Source: Kiloniellaceae bacterium
GTDB lineage: Bacteria; Pseudomonadota; Alphaproteobacteria; Kiloniellales; Kiloniellaceae
Reading direction: 5' to 3'
Assembly (NCBI GenBank): GCA_021776195.1
Contig: JAJFGK010000135.1
Coordinates: forward strand, 1 to 51,782
DNA length: 51,782 bases
Position numbers and translations under genes: made by a program. Below are positions 1 to 8,621 of the stretch, piece after piece (the stretch's first letter is position 1; each line of letters starts with the position of its first letter). Under the pieces are notes generated by a model. The model was given only the letters and a program-made list of their open reading frames with translations, was not told the DNA's origin and searched no databases.

Positions 1-11
1 CGGCCTCCGGT

Positions 12-106
12 GGGGAAAATCAGTCCCAGGGGTGCGTTCCGGCGCTTGCCCGATGCGATGGCATCGCGCCGCACACCGCGCCTTCCCCTGGGACTGATTT
101 TCTCCC
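12..106. repeat. Nested long inverted repeat
   Basis: Bases 16-32 (AAAATCAGTCCCAGGGG) are the exact reverse complement of 85-101, giving a 17-bp perfect stem. The enclosed 52 bases hold further nested stems: CGGCGC at 40-45 with GCGCCG at 66-71, and GATGC at 52-56 with GCATC at 61-65. The stem ends in an A-tract on one side and a T-tract on the other, so it could end transcription in both directions. It could equally be a dispersed palindromic repeat. No second copy was seen in this window. Confidence 0.75.
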
Positions 107-133
107 ATCCTATGGGTTCCTATTCACGCTCAT

Positions 134-142
134 TGGTATAAT
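134..142 (+). promoter_or_regulatory. Extended -10 promoter element
   Basis: TGGTATAAT is an extended -10 (TGN followed by a perfect TATAAT). It lies about 60 bases before the TTG start at 203 and would give a leader of roughly 50 bases. No good -35 is visible, which is acceptable for extended -10 promoters. Confidence 0.45.
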
Positions 143-202
143 CACGTTTCCACTCGTGCCGCCGCCCCTCGCTTCTCCTCATGCCCCGTCAAGGATAAGG
201 AT

Positions 203-451
203 TTGACCGACAAGACCCATCAGGCCCGCGTTATCGCCCTGTCTCTGGCACAGTGCGACTCGGTGGCCGAGCTCTTGCGCGCCAACGATCACCCGGAACA
301 GGCAGGCCATGTCGAGGTGGCAATGCGCACCGTCCTCGATCTCATGGCCGAAGAGGTTGGCCATGTGGCCCTCGGCGACGCCTTGACGTGGCTGCAGGAC
401 AAGCGGCGGACTCGCAGCAGTATCCTCGCCGCCCCCGGCCCGCTGCATTGA
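203..451 (+). CDS. Small hypothetical protein (82 aa)
   Basis: A soluble 82-aa protein of unknown function. The TTG start is chosen because the purine-rich AAGGATAAGG lies just upstream at normal spacing and an extended -10 promoter lies about 60 bases before it. The sequence is largely helical, with an acidic Leu/Val-rich middle (AMRTVLDLMAEEVGHVALG), and ends in a basic, Pro/Ala-rich tail. No signal peptide, membrane segment or metal motif is visible. It converges on the phasin gene. I do not recognise the family. Confidence 0.55.
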   Translation: MTDKTHQARVIALSLAQCDSVAELLRANDHPEQAGHVEVAMRTVLDLMAEEVGHVALGDALTWLQDKRRTRSSILAAPGPLH

Positions 452-543
452 CACCGCGGGCCGACCGGCCCGCAATCTCCCACACCCTCGAAACACCTGC
501 GCCTTCGGGGCCCCTAGAGCACTTCTTTGTTACGTGGAACCAC

Positions 544-1062
544 CTACGTCCTTGGCGGCAGCGACGCCTTTCCCAGGTTGGCCAGGATTTCCTTCGACTG
601 CTCTCCGCAGACGCTCCAGCAGTTTACCGTCATGTCACTCATGATTTTCATGACGTGGTTGGTCTGTTCCAGGTAGTCCCGGGCCGCCGCGCCAAAAAAA
701 TCGCTCTGCAGCCGGAAAGCGTCCTCGGGGCTGTGGCAGTCGAGCAGGCCATCGCGGTAACGCAGGTTCGCGTCCAAGCGCTGCCCACCAAAGGCCGTGA
801 CCTCGCTGTTGAGCGCGGCCATCGTATCCAGGATGGTTTCGTTGCCGGCGATGAAGGCATCGAAACCGACGACGCCGGCCGCATCATGGGATCCCGCGGT
901 TTGCGGGCCGGCCTCGGCTCCCGCGCGGGCTCCGGTCGTCGCGCTTTCGGGACCGATTTCCGCGTTGCCCGGGGTCTGCGGGCCTGTGCGCTCGACTGAC
1001 TCCGGCGGCTGTGGGTCGGTTTTGGTTTTAGGGGCGCTAATCGTTTTCTTGCTGCTGGCCAT
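544..1062 (-). CDS. Phasin family protein
   Basis: A likely polyhydroxyalkanoate granule-associated phasin of 172 aa. Phasins coat intracellular PHA granules and control their size and number. The first 65 residues are a low-complexity linker rich in Pro, Ala, Gly and Glu with a Lys-rich start. The remainder is an amphipathic helical phasin-type domain with FDAFIAGNETILDTMAALN near the front, a long AFRLQSDFFGAAARDYLEQ helix and a closing helix (SKEILANLGKASLPP). The PhaJ-like gene at 11985 and the ethylmalonyl-CoA genes support a PHA setting. Only the generic phasin call is made; the subfamily is uncertain. Confidence 0.75.
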   Translation of the reverse strand: MASSKKTISAPKTKTDPQPPESVERTGPQTPGNAEIGPESATTGARAGAEAGPQTAGSHDAAGVVGFDAFIAGNETILDTMAALNSEVTAFGGQRLDANLRYRDGLLDCHSPEDAFRLQSDFFGAAARDYLEQTNHVMKIMSDMTVNCWSVCGEQSKEILANLGKASLPPRT

Positions 1063-1367
1063 GGGATGTCTCCAAGGTGGTCAGGGTGGGTCGGAAACAC
1101 AACGAACGACACGGTGCGCGGCTGCGGGGCGCGCGACGCTTCGAATTGGCCCCTACTGGGCCGGCGCAGTCTCAAGGGAGAGCCACATATCCTTAACATC
1201 TTAACCAGATTTGGGGTGGGATTTCCACTGGTCTGCGGCAATCCGCCGCAACTATTGCAACAAATTGTTGTAGATCAATCCCGTAAAAGGTGCGTCTCCA
1301 ATAGTGACGCTCGGGCTGGTCCCCATTGGTCGTGGGGAGGACCAGGGGCCGGGTCCAGGACTCCCGA
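1063..1367. other. Intergenic region upstream of the phasin gene
   Basis: This 305-base gap between two minus-strand genes has no convincing gene. It holds two clear inverted repeats: TGCGGC (1234-1239) with GCCGCA (1245-1250), and CAACA (1258-1262) with TGTTG (1266-1270). They lie about 170-210 bases before the phasin start and could be regulator sites or a terminator for the upstream gene. The half-sites contain TGC/GCA, as reported for PHA-regulator (PhaR) sites, but this link is speculative. Confidence 0.4.
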
Positions 1368-2879
1368 TCAGGCCGCCAGCACGGCCGCCGCGCGCGGGTA
1401 GACGCGGCAGGGCGACAGGGGCACCACCACGGCGGCCTGCTTGACCGCTGATACCAGGTGGACCCAGCGCAGGGTCTCGCCGCAAGCCCGGTACTCCTCG
1501 TAGGCCGCCTGCTGCATCTTGTAGGCATGCATCTCGCTGACGTCCTCGCGACAGACCAAGCGCGCCGTGAGGCCGAACAGGGCTTCCGGATCGAAGCCGG
1601 CCTTGGCGTAGGCCTCGGCCAGACGGGCGATGTCACGGACCTCCTGGTCGGCAACGGTCAGGTTGATCGCGATGGTCAGGCGCGTGACGTCGTAGCCTTG
1701 CAGGGCCAGGATCCGGCGCTCGATCTCGGCCAGCAGCGCCGACTCGCCGGCCGCGGCCAAGGGCTCCAGCTCCACCGCCGGGCTCTGCCAGTCCCACACC
1801 AGGCTGGGGTCGAAGTAGCGCACCTCGTAGCCCCAGGCCCAGCCGAGCAGGCCGAGCAACTTGTGCCGCTGGCTGACTTCGGGAAAGCCCAGCAGATAGC
1901 GCCGCGCCGAAATGCCGGTGTGGAGATGAACGTCGAAGGGATTGGCGCTGTTCGAGCGCAGGAAGAGGCGCGCGGCACCGGTCGAGAGGGCCTCTCCGGC
2001 ACCCTCCAGTGACAGGCCCGCGGCCAGGGCCTGGGCCACCACCTCGGGCAGCGCTGCGATACTGCGCGCCGCACCGACCTGATCGGCGAGGGTCGCGACG
2101 GCGGCGGACTCGCCGTCTCCGCGCTGCGGCACCGCTTCCAGATCATAGCGCTCGATCAAGGCGGTCAGTTCGCCCTGACGCTTGAAGTAGGCGAGGCCCT
2201 CGTCGATGGTTTCGCGGGTGAACTCGCCGAAGGGCTCGAAGGACGCATGGCGGGCCAAGTACTGGACCACCCGACGCAGCAACACCGGCGCCCAGTCCCA
2301 GCCGATGACGTCGAGCGCCCTGGCGCTGTAGAGGGCGAACAAAAAGTAGTGATCGTCCAGAGAGTTGCGCGCGATGGCCACGGTCATCAGGCAGTCCAGG
2401 ATGGCGCCCCTGCCGGCCTGGCCGCAAGCCCGGGTCAAGGCCCGTTCGGCAAGCCGCGGCTCGTGATTGGCCAAGGCCCGGCTCAGCGCTTCGAGGCTCT
2501 TGTCCGGCGCCGCCGTGCTTGGATCGAGATCGTCGAAGGCGACCATGGCACTGGGGCCCATGGAGGGCAGATGGATATGCTTGTTGGCCAGTGCGACGCA
2601 TTGGGTCACCGCCAGCCGGACGTCATCGCCCTTGAGGCGTTCGACCAGGGCGGCGACGGCGTGGATTCCGGCGACGGGATGGATCGGTCCGCCGTGGTGG
2701 TCGGCCGGCAGCTCGGTCGAGCGCGTCACGGCCAGCGCCGCCGCGGTGATCAGATCCAGCGGCGCTTCACCGGCGGCTAGCCGGTGTAAGGTGGCCTCGA
2801 CGATCTGGGCCGGCGGGGTTTCCTCGACAAAACGGACCCGGCGCTCGACCGCCTCGGGGAAAGAGACCAAGGAGACCAT
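1368..2879 (-). CDS. Conserved hypothetical protein, histidine-rich all-alpha (503 aa)
   Basis: A predicted soluble, mostly helical protein with no signal peptide. The striking motif is DHHGGPIHPVAGIHAV near residues 60-75, followed by NKHIHLPSMGP; together they give at least six clustered histidines. Later come NSLDDHYFLFALYSARAL, a helical region and NPFDVHLHTGISA. The histidine spacing suggests a metal-binding oxygenase-like or questin-oxidase-like alpha-helical enzyme, but this is inference only. It is transcribed alone, with the next gene (CHAP lipoprotein) diverging from it. I do not recognise the family by name. Confidence 0.6.
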   Translation of the reverse strand: MVSLVSFPEAVERRVRFVEETPPAQIVEATLHRLAAGEAPLDLITAAALAVTRSTELPADHHGGPIHPVAGIHAVAALVERLKGDDVRLAVTQCVALANKHIHLPSMGPSAMVAFDDLDPSTAAPDKSLEALSRALANHEPRLAERALTRACGQAGRGAILDCLMTVAIARNSLDDHYFLFALYSARALDVIGWDWAPVLLRRVVQYLARHASFEPFGEFTRETIDEGLAYFKRQGELTALIERYDLEAVPQRGDGESAAVATLADQVGAARSIAALPEVVAQALAAGLSLEGAGEALSTGAARLFLRSNSANPFDVHLHTGISARRYLLGFPEVSQRHKLLGLLGWAWGYEVRYFDPSLVWDWQSPAVELEPLAAAGESALLAEIERRILALQGYDVTRLTIAINLTVADQEVRDIARLAEAYAKAGFDPEALFGLTARLVCREDVSEMHAYKMQQAAYEEYRACGETLRWVHLVSAVKQAAVVVPLSPCRVYPRAAAVLAA

Positions 2880-3054
2880 TCTTTACCCCCTTTGTGCCAT
2901 AGCTCTGCTATCATTAAGGCGCTTTGGCGAATACGACCGCAAGAAAATTCGCTCACTCGAGGCAGGCAAAAATACCGTTAACGATTTGCTAAGCAGTTCC
3001 GCCACACCCTCTAAGACCACCTCCCGGACAGTCTCCGTTAAGCCCCATAGAACT

Positions 3055-3624
3055 ATGCGCCAACTTCTCGCCTTTACCCTCACCGCGCTGACCCTGAGCG
3101 CCTGCGGGTCGTTGCCCGATCTGGCGGCGCCAGTCCCCGCGCCGCTCCCGGCAACCAGCGATCAAGGGGCCGCGCCACCGGTCGCGCCCTTGCCGACGCC
3201 ACGGATCGTCGCGTCGGCCGAGTGGCTGGAGTGTGTGCCCTATGCAAGGGCGCGCTCCGGCGTCGCGCTCCGTGGCAATGCCCATACCTGGTGGCAGGCC
3301 GCCGCCGGCCGCTACCCGCGCGACAGCCAACCCCGGGTCGGCGCCGTCCTGGTTCTGAAACGGCGCGGCGGATCGCAAGGCCACCTGGCGGTGGTCCGCG
3401 CGGTGGTCAGCGACCGCGAAGTGATCGTCGACCACGCCAACTGGCTCAACCAGGGCCGCATCCATCTGGCCACCCCGGTGCGCGACGTCTCGGCGGCCGG
3501 CGACTGGTCGCGGGTGCGGGTCTGGTACACCCCGGGCGGCCACCTCGGCACCGGCGTCTACCCGGCGCACGGCTTCATCCTGCCGCCGACCGTTGCTCAA
3601 ACCCAGGCGCCGGCAACAAGCTGA
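3055..3624 (+). CDS. CHAP-domain lipoprotein, putative peptidoglycan amidase/peptidase
   Basis: A 189-aa exported lipoprotein. The first 17 residues form a lipoprotein signal ending in the lipobox LSAC, so the mature protein begins at Cys17. A Pro/Ala-rich linker follows, then a CHAP domain. Candidate catalytic residues are Cys in AEWLECVPYARARSG, His in GSQGHLAVV and an acidic/amide residue in VIVDHANW. CHAP enzymes cleave peptide or amide bonds in peptidoglycan. The ATG at 3055 is chosen because the lipoprotein signal starts exactly there; the reading frame stays open upstream, but that part does not look like protein. The ribosome-binding site is weak. Confidence 0.8.
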   Translation: MRQLLAFTLTALTLSACGSLPDLAAPVPAPLPATSDQGAAPPVAPLPTPRIVASAEWLECVPYARARSGVALRGNAHTWWQAAAGRYPRDSQPRVGAVLVLKRRGGSQGHLAVVRAVVSDREVIVDHANWLNQGRIHLATPVRDVSAAGDWSRVRVWYTPGGHLGTGVYPAHGFILPPTVAQTQAPATS

Positions 3625-3662
3625 GGAGCGCCTCCGACTCAATGGCATTCGCCTTGATAACG

Positions 3663-3679
3663 GTGCCGGCCCCCGGCAC
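3663..3679. terminator. GC hairpin after the lipoprotein gene
   Basis: GTGCCGG and CCGGCAC form a perfect 7-bp stem with a 3-base loop, about 40 bases after the stop codon at 3624. There is no T-tract, so intrinsic termination is uncertain. Confidence 0.3.
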
Positions 3680-3735
3680 GCTGCGTGCGCCGGCCAGGCT
3701 CGGTAACGCTGTATCGGGCCCATGTGGAGTTTCCC

Positions 3736-5994
3736 ATGACCATTGAACAGAAGCTCAAGTTCACCGCTCTGCTGGTCTTGGTCCTTCTGACGGCATCTGT
3801 TGCGACAAGCGTCGTCGTCATCGAACGCTTGCGGTCGAATGCGGCGCAGCTCGCCAATGTCCAAGAGCCGCTTACCCAAGCGGTCCTCGAGATGGAAATC
3901 AACGCCGGCGAGACCGCCAGTGCTGTTCTTCAGTACGTTTGGGCACCGCAACAGCGCGACATCGAGAGAATATTGGATTCCGAGCGTGACTTCGAGCTCT
4001 ATGCAGCGCAGTTCGAGCGGCTCGCCGAGGGCGAAGATCAGCGCAGGCTGGGCCGAAAGATCTTGACCGCATACCGCGCATTCAAGGCGCTGGGCAGCGA
4101 GATCACGACGCTGACGGACCGGCGTTCGGTCGACCTTCTGGTGTTCCGCGATGACGTTGCGAAAATCGACAGTTTGATCGACCGGCGAGTCAGGTCAGCC
4201 ATCGACCGGTCCGCCCCCGAAGCCTTGACGAAGATCGAGGCCGTCCTCGATGTGGAAATCGACATCGACAAGGTGTTTGGCGCAGTCGAGCGCCATGTCC
4301 GGCTCCCGGATACGGAGATCGAGGCGGCACTCGCCAGCCTGCAGGCGGATTTCGACCAGTTCAAGGGACGATATCGCGCGACCCGCATGTCGGACGATGA
4401 GCTGGCTTGGCTTGAAACACTCGATCGATCCTTTGCCGAGGCGGTGGTTGCGGCAAAGGGGCTCATCGCGCTGACGGATACTATTGATAGGAGTGTCGAG
4501 CAGTTCCGAGCGGACATCGAACAGCTCGACGTGATTTTGGATGAAGAGACCCAGCCTCTTGTCTTGGAGGGAAGCGCACGCGCAGCCATGGAATCGCGAG
4601 AGCTTGGCAGGATTTCAATTGCCATCACGATGATCGCCGGTTTGATCATTTTCGCGATCGTGGCCGGTGTCAACTGGGTCGTGTTCAAAGGCATCGTGGC
4701 GGGTTTGGCCAAGCTGGACGGCGCCGCGGTGGCATTCGGTCGCGGCGACCTCGATCACCGCATCAAGACATCGGCAAGGGATGAACTGGCGGCGCTGGCG
4801 GATGCCTTCAACGATATGGCCGCCAAGCGGATCAGCGGCGAAGCATCGCTGAAAAACAGCGAGGAAAGGCTCCGCGCCATTCACGACACCATTGTCGACT
4901 GTATCATTACAATTGATCATCGGGGCAAAATAGCGTCGCTCAATCCCGCCGCGGAAGAACAGTTCGGTTACAATGAGAGCGAGGTCATCGGGAAAAACGT
5001 GAAAATGCTCATGCCCGAAAACTATGCCGTGGAACACGACGGCTATCTCGCAAACTATATGCGCACCGGCGAGGCGAAGATTATCGGCATCGGCAGAGAG
5101 GTCACGGCGCAACGCAAGGACGGCTCGGTTTTTCCAGCGGAGCTGGCGGTCAGCCAAATGGATATCGCGGGCGAGAAATTCTTCTCGGGCAGTCTCCGCG
5201 ACATCTCCGACCGAAAGGCGATCCAACGGGATCTGGAACTGCTGGTTCAGGAACTGGAGAGCAAGAACGCCGAATTAGAGCGCTTCAACTACACCGTCTC
5301 CCATGACCTGAAGAGCCCGCTCTTTACGATCACCGGGTTCATCGGCCACATCGAAAAGGAGCTTCGCTCCGGCAAGGTCATACGGGCCAGGGAGGATGTG
5401 GACCGAATCAAGGGTGCCGCCCATCAGATGACGCAGTTGCTCGACCAAATCTTGGAGCTATCCCGCGTCGGGCGCGTCGCCAACCCGCCGGAATCCGTGC
5501 CTTTGGCCAATCTGGTGCGAGAAGCACTGGAAAGGACCAAAGGCTCGATCGACGCAAGCGGCGCGCGCGTGACCGTTCAACCTGATTTGCCGGCCGTGTT
5601 TTGCGATCCCGTCCGACTCGTCGAGGTTTTACAGAATCTGATCGAGAACGCGGTCCGCTTCAGCCGCGGCGCAAGCGAGCCGAGCGTCGAGATCGGCGCT
5701 CACGGCGATGATCAGGAGACCATCTGCTGGGTGCGCGACAACGGCATCGGCATCGAGCCTCGCCATCATGAGAAGGTGTTTCAGATATTTGAAAGACTCG
5801 ACGCGGGCAGCGCGGGTACCGGAATCGGCCTGGCCCTGGTCAAGCGCATCGTCAACGTTCACGAGGGGCGCGTCTGGATCGAATCCGACGGCAAAGGCTC
5901 CGGGACAACCTTTTTCTTCTCGCTCCCGGGCAACCGGGCAAGCCCGGACGGTCGAGCAAGCCTGGACAACCGGGTAAGCGCTGTGGGGGCTTAG
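3736..5994 (+). CDS. Membrane sensor histidine kinase with FixL-like haem PAS domain
   Basis: A 752-aa sensor kinase. TM1 is near residues 9-28, a helical periplasmic region follows, TM2 is near 294-317 and a HAMP domain runs to about 370. The PAS domain (about 375-495) closely resembles FixL: FGYNESEVIGKNVKMLMPE, then EHDGYLANYMRTGEAKIIGIGR. The FixL haem-ligand histidine (H200 of Bradyrhizobium FixL) maps to H434 and the distal arginine (R220) to R454, with the same 20-residue spacing. HisKA follows (H523 in SHDLKSPL), then HATPase with NLIENAVRF, DNGIGI and GTGIGLAL. The ATG at 3736 has GGAG 6 bases upstream. The receiver gene starts 7 bases after the stop, so the two are probably co-transcribed. 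Haem binding is inferred. Confidence 0.9.
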   Translation: MTIEQKLKFTALLVLVLLTASVATSVVVIERLRSNAAQLANVQEPLTQAVLEMEINAGETASAVLQYVWAPQQRDIERILDSERDFELYAAQFERLAEGEDQRRLGRKILTAYRAFKALGSEITTLTDRRSVDLLVFRDDVAKIDSLIDRRVRSAIDRSAPEALTKIEAVLDVEIDIDKVFGAVERHVRLPDTEIEAALASLQADFDQFKGRYRATRMSDDELAWLETLDRSFAEAVVAAKGLIALTDTIDRSVEQFRADIEQLDVILDEETQPLVLEGSARAAMESRELGRISIAITMIAGLIIFAIVAGVNWVVFKGIVAGLAKLDGAAVAFGRGDLDHRIKTSARDELAALADAFNDMAAKRISGEASLKNSEERLRAIHDTIVDCIITIDHRGKIASLNPAAEEQFGYNESEVIGKNVKMLMPENYAVEHDGYLANYMRTGEAKIIGIGREVTAQRKDGSVFPAELAVSQMDIAGEKFFSGSLRDISDRKAIQRDLELLVQELESKNAELERFNYTVSHDLKSPLFTITGFIGHIEKELRSGKVIRAREDVDRIKGAAHQMTQLLDQILELSRVGRVANPPESVPLANLVREALERTKGSIDASGARVTVQPDLPAVFCDPVRLVEVLQNLIENAVRFSRGASEPSVEIGAHGDDQETICWVRDNGIGIEPRHHEKVFQIFERLDAGSAGTGIGLALVKRIVNVHEGRVWIESDGKGSGTTFFFSLPGNRASPDGRASLDNRVSAVGA

Positions 5995-6001
5995 AAGAAC
6001 C

Positions 6002-6445
6002 ATGAAGGGTGAGGCGCCGACGATCCTCCTGATCGAGGACAACCCCGATCATGTCGAGTTGATCACACGTTGTTTTGAGGACCACATCGAAGCGGCCCGG
6101 ATCTTCCATGTCAGCGATGGCGAAGCAGCACTGGACTACCTGTTCCGGCGCGGCGCCCATATCGATCCCCAAACAAGTCCCAGGCCCAATCTGGTCGTTC
6201 TGGATCTGCGCCTGCCCAAACTCGACGGCTTGAGCGTTCTAGCAGGGCTGCGGGCCTCCGATGAGTTCGCCAGCCTGCCGGTTATCGTCCTGACAACCTC
6301 CGAAGTGAATACGGACATTGCCCGAGCCTACGACCGCCATGTGAACAGTTACCTGGTGAAGCCCGTCGACTATGAGGCCTTCTCGGAGATGATGCGGGCG
6401 ATGGCTCTCTATTGGATCGCTTGGAATCGCTATCCTGAATCGTGA
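6002..6445 (+). CDS. Single-domain response regulator (Rcp1-like)
   Basis: A 147-aa stand-alone receiver with no output domain. Acidic residues are in LLIEDNPDH, the phospho-acceptor is D68 in VVLDLRLP, the switch Thr pair is in VIVLTTSE and the conserved Lys is in YLVKPVDYEAF. The long insertion after the second helix (YLFRRGAHIDPQTSPRP) is typical of Rcp1-type receivers that pair with phytochrome-like or PAS kinases. It starts 7 bases after the kinase gene and precedes the hybrid kinase, so it probably relays phosphoryl groups between them. Confidence 0.9.
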   Translation: MKGEAPTILLIEDNPDHVELITRCFEDHIEAARIFHVSDGEAALDYLFRRGAHIDPQTSPRPNLVVLDLRLPKLDGLSVLAGLRASDEFASLPVIVLTTSEVNTDIARAYDRHVNSYLVKPVDYEAFSEMMRAMALYWIAWNRYPES

Positions 6446-6487
6446 CGAGCGCCACGAGACCTGGCAGATTGGAAAGAGGAAAAGCAA

Positions 6488-8470
6488 GTGATCGAGGCTC
6501 TTCTGGTCGAGGACGACGAGGCCCATGCCGAGCTGATCCATCGCGTGCTCCAGGCCGATGAACCGACTCTGCAATTGAGAACCGCGCGCAACCTATCCGA
6601 GGCACGGGACGCCCTGGCCAAGGCCCTGCCGGACATCTTGATCGTTGATTATCAATTGCCCGACGGAACTGGGATCGAAATGTTGCCGGGAGAAAATCTT
6701 CAAGGCGATTACCCGATCATCATGATGACGAGTTACGGAAACGAACAGTTGGCCGTGCAGGCCATGAAGTCGGGCGCGCTCGATTACTTCGTGAAGTCCG
6801 ACGGCGGACTGGAGGCTCTGCCGCTGATCGTCCGCCGGTCATTGCGCGAATGGGACCACGTTCTCGAGCGCCGACGCTTCGAGAAAGCATTGAAAGAGAG
6901 CGAGGCCCGATTGAAGCGGGCGCAGTCGATCGCGCGGATTGGCGATTTCGTGTGGGATGCCGCGGGGCGCGAGTGCATCCATCGATCCGAGGTGCTTTGC
7001 GAGATCCTCGACCTACCGTCCGACTCCGCTGGGCGGACCTTCTCTGAGACCCTCGAACAGATTCATCCCCATGATCGCGAAGCTGTTCGAGCAGCCTTTC
7101 AGGCGGCCGAGAAAACCTGCGAGTTGGAGTACCGCGTGATCCGCCCCGACGGAGAATCCCGGCACATCCGGCAGATCAACGAGCTGGAGTTCGACGGCAA
7201 TGGCGCCTTGGTCCGGCGCATCGGCACGATTCAAGACATCACCGCGCTGAAACGGACCGAAGACATCCTGCGGCAGGCACAAAAAATGGAGGCCGTGGGT
7301 CAATTGACCGGCGGCTTGGCGCACGACTTCAACAACCTCTTGGGAATCGTTCAGGGCAACGCGGAGCTGTTCGGCGAAGATCTGAAGGATAGCGACCCCA
7401 GGGTGCAGGCTATCTTGGAGGCAGCGGAACGCGGGGCCAATCTGACCCAACAGCTGCTGGCCTTCTCGCGGATCCAACCGTTGCAACCCCTGTCCATCTC
7501 GGTTGAAACGCTGGTTCATGGGATGCTCGATCTGCTGACCCGAACCCTGGGCGAGAGGGTCGAGGTCGAAGCCGTCGGCGATACCGGCCTATGGTTCGCC
7601 GATATCGACGCCAATCAGTTGGAACACGCGGTTCTGAACTTGGCGCTGAATGCCCGCGATGCAATGCCGGAGGGCGGCAAACTGACCATCGAGACCTCTA
7701 ATGTTCGTCTCGACGAAGACGATGCCGCGGCCCGGGGCGAGGTAACGCCAGGCCAGTACGTCATGCTGGCCGTTGTCGACAACGGGACCGGCATGGCCCC
7801 GAAGGTTCGCGAGCAAGCCTTCGAGCCGTTTTTCACCACGAAAGAGATCGGTGCGGGCAGCGGGCTCGGTCTCAGCATGGTTTACGGCTTCGTCAAGCAG
7901 TCTGGCGGACATGCGACAATTGTCAGCGAGGAAGGCAAGGGCACGGCGGTCAAGCTCTATCTGCCCCGCGCCACCGAAGCCCCGGCCACCGGGACCGACG
8001 CCACCGAGGCTCTCGCCGCTGTCCCACAGGCGGCAGAGCCCCACGGCGCCGAGTTCCCAGCGCGCGAGCGAGAAGGGGCCACGAACAAGGAGCCGCAGGG
8101 GCGCGGTGAAACCGTTCTATTGGTCGAAGACGACCCCGGCGTACGCGAGCTGACAATCGCACAGCTAGACAGCCTTGGTTACAAGGTCATCGAGGGGGCC
8201 ACGGGTGCGGCGGCGCTGGAACAGCTGGATTTGGCGGCGGAGATAGACCTCCTGCTGACCGACGTGATTCTCCGCGGCGATATGAACGGGCGCGAGGTTG
8301 CAGAGGAGGTTCAGCGGCGCGCGCCCGGGATCAAGGTGCTCTACATGTCCGGCTTTACGCGCAGTTCCTTCCCGCACAACAACCGGCTCGACGCCGGCAC
8401 CCTACTGCTGAAAAAGCCGTTCCGCATAGCCGACCTCGCCCGTGCTGTGCGGAGTGTTCTCGACGGCTGA
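6488..8470 (+). CDS. Hybrid histidine kinase: REC-PAS-HisKA-HATPase-REC
   Basis: A 660-aa cytoplasmic hybrid kinase. The N-terminal receiver (about 1-125) has its acceptor Asp at D54 in LIVDYQLPDG. A PAS/PAC domain follows (about 140-255, DFVWDAAGRE). HisKA has H279 in LAHDFNNLL, and HATPase has the N-box LNARDAMPEGG and DNGTGMAP. The C-terminal receiver (about 540-660) has D592 in LLTDVILRGDMNG. HDFNN-type kinases with a C-terminal receiver are common in alphaproteobacteria. The GTG start is chosen for AAAGAGGA just upstream. It lies 42 bases after the receiver gene, so all three likely form one phosphorelay. No DNA-binding output is encoded nearby. Confidence 0.9.
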   Translation: MIEALLVEDDEAHAELIHRVLQADEPTLQLRTARNLSEARDALAKALPDILIVDYQLPDGTGIEMLPGENLQGDYPIIMMTSYGNEQLAVQAMKSGALDYFVKSDGGLEALPLIVRRSLREWDHVLERRRFEKALKESEARLKRAQSIARIGDFVWDAAGRECIHRSEVLCEILDLPSDSAGRTFSETLEQIHPHDREAVRAAFQAAEKTCELEYRVIRPDGESRHIRQINELEFDGNGALVRRIGTIQDITALKRTEDILRQAQKMEAVGQLTGGLAHDFNNLLGIVQGNAELFGEDLKDSDPRVQAILEAAERGANLTQQLLAFSRIQPLQPLSISVETLVHGMLDLLTRTLGERVEVEAVGDTGLWFADIDANQLEHAVLNLALNARDAMPEGGKLTIETSNVRLDEDDAAARGEVTPGQYVMLAVVDNGTGMAPKVREQAFEPFFTTKEIGAGSGLGLSMVYGFVKQSGGHATIVSEEGKGTAVKLYLPRATEAPATGTDATEALAAVPQAAEPHGAEFPAREREGATNKEPQGRGETVLLVEDDPGVRELTIAQLDSLGYKVIEGATGAAALEQLDLAAEIDLLLTDVILRGDMNGREVAEEVQRRAPGIKVLYMSGFTRSSFPHNNRLDAGTLLLKKPFRIADLARAVRSVLDG

Positions 8471-8621
8471 TCGGGACCGGAAAATCAGCCGGGCGCTTCG
8501 AACTGAACGCCATTTCAGAGCACCGCAATCTGCCACCGAAAGTCGCGCAGACCCAAGCCTCCGCGACGAATTGAGGGGGCAGAGCAGGCGGCCAGGCCTG
8601 ATTCTCTGCTATTCTGTCTCG

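Noticed and set aside
2467..3054. Upstream extension of the lipoprotein frame
   Set aside because: The lipoprotein signal begins at 3055, and the extension overlaps the 503-aa gene in antisense.
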